Shown here piece by piece: positions 23,212 to 23,667 of a stretch of 23,667 nt of DNA; position 1 is the first letter of the stretch, and each line of letters opens with the position of its first letter. The DNA is from an uncultured Planctomycetales bacterium. Its GTDB lineage: Bacteria > Planctomycetota > Planctomycetia > Pirellulales > S012-138. Below the pieces are notes generated by a model. It saw only the letters and a program-made list of their open reading frames with translations, made no database searches and had not been told where the DNA came from. The stretch spans positions 1-23,667 of the forward strand of contig CALJLD010000211.1 in NCBI GenBank assembly GCA_937982665.1, written 5' to 3'. The position numbers and the translations under genes were made by a program.

Positions 23212-23268
23212 GGATTACTCGATTCGATGCGGACACGGCAAGTTTGTTGTGCGTGGCCTCGAATGCGG

Positions 23269-23583
23269 TCATTCGTCAATTTCGCTCAACGAAGCCTCAA
23301 GCTCTTTTCGGCGAACGCGCTTTCGTCTGGATTCATCGAAGACCACATCGCTGACTGAGATCTGCCCCTTATGCCGCGCCGCTTTGGAGGCCAGTTCACT
23401 CCAATCAAGCGGCAAAGCGATATTGTCATGCAGTTGGTAGACCTCAAACGTATTGGGGTATTCGTCAGCAACTTCGTCAAATTGGCAATCGAACAGGAGC
23501 AACGTTCCATCAAGATCAACGACAAAGATTCGTGGAACGTCATGGAAATCTCTGTACTCGACAATGTCGATCCATGCGTTCAT
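23269..23583 (-). CDS. Small hypothetical protein coupled to an upstream gene, possible immunity-like gene
   Basis: A 104-residue protein. The start (MNAWIDIVEYRDFHDVPRIFVV) and LLLFDCQFDEVADEYPNTFEVY look like a small beta-rich family I associate with planctomycetes and myxobacteria, but I cannot name it. The C-terminus is charged (RRKRVRRKELEASLSEIDE). Its ATG (23583-23581) shares one base with the stop of the upstream gene (TGATG), so translation is coupled. An in-frame TTG at 23586 is the other option. Coupled expression with the upstream partial gene suggests a partner or immunity protein. Confidence 0.72.
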   Translation of the reverse strand: MNAWIDIVEYRDFHDVPRIFVVDLDGTLLLFDCQFDEVADEYPNTFEVYQLHDNIALPLDWSELASKAARHKGQISVSDVVFDESRRKRVRRKELEASLSEIDE

Positions 23584-23667
23584 CAATGGACATTCGCTCC
23601 TTGCAGCCGCGCGATGATGGCGTCCACATCATACACGCAACCGCCCCAGGTTCCGCCGCCGGCTTGA
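23583..23667 (-). CDS. 3' end of an unknown gene cut by the window edge
   Basis: Only 27 codons and the stop are inside the window. They read GGTWGGCVYDVDAIIARLQG and then ANVH. Nothing identifies the domain. The stop overlaps the next ATG as TGATG. A diverged second copy of this tip is about 1 kb away (22563-22580). Confidence 0.6.
   Translation of the reverse strand, partial: QAGGGTWGGCVYDVDAIIARLQGANVH

Noticed and set aside
1..23667. tRNA, rRNA, CRISPR array, insertion sequence, integrase or phage genes
   Set aside because: Looked for on both strands by eye; no cloverleaf, spaced repeats, transposase or integrase motif was found.

Overview
The window (about 23.7 kb, moderately GC-rich) looks like chromosomal DNA of a planctomycete, probably Pirellulales-like. 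This is inferred from gene content, not from a marker gene. The pointers are a small membrane protein starting with a Ser-Asn-Pro-Tyr-Ala-Ala-Pro stretch, a secreted EF-hand plus P-domain protein, a P-loop/pentapeptide-repeat protein, a three-part ThiE, and loosely packed genes mostly on the minus strand. I see no tRNA, rRNA, CRISPR array, insertion sequence or prophage.

Layout. Positions 1-10,600 (all minus strand): pterin-4a-carbinolamine dehydratase; small membrane protein; a lipoprotein downstream of the EF-hand/P-domain protein; HlyD-type adaptor plus cupin; four-helix membrane protein; PadR regulator plus Clp-N/ThiE fusion; and an SRPBCC protein overlapping an ArsR-type regulator by ATGA. 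Positions 10,800-13,640 (minus): a WecA/MraY-like glycosyl-1-phosphate transferase with a long C-terminal extension, and a Gfo/Idh/MocA oxidoreductase divergent from aspS. Positions 13,850-17,645 (plus): aspS and the P-loop/pentapeptide-repeat protein, the only plus-strand genes. Positions 17,690-22,512 (minus): a small DUF6966-like protein, an S9A/oligopeptidase-B-like peptidase, a secreted TPR protein and a sugar-phosphate isomerase/epimerase-like TIM barrel. Positions 22,518-23,667 (minus): the end of an unknown gene, two small unknown genes, and a degenerate second copy of the first gene's 3' tip, an arrangement reminiscent of polymorphic toxin/immunity loci.

The strongest unexplained signal is a dispersed G-rich motif, AGGGCAGGGGGG with core GGGNAGGG. 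I count 14 core sites, all on the minus strand and all within positions 218-10,451; I find none on the plus strand and none in the last 13 kb. The core equals the E. coli KOPS octamer read by FtsK. When the full 12-mer falls inside genes it is always read in one frame as Gly-Gln-Gly-Gly, in a loop, linker or tail.

Other points: a Clp-N/ThiE fusion with a PadR regulator just upstream; a perfect inverted repeat over the putative -10 box of the SRPBCC/ArsR operon; a perfect hairpin in the aspS leader that covers a rejected ATG; and AspRS with Gln31/Gly83 at positions linked to tRNA discrimination.
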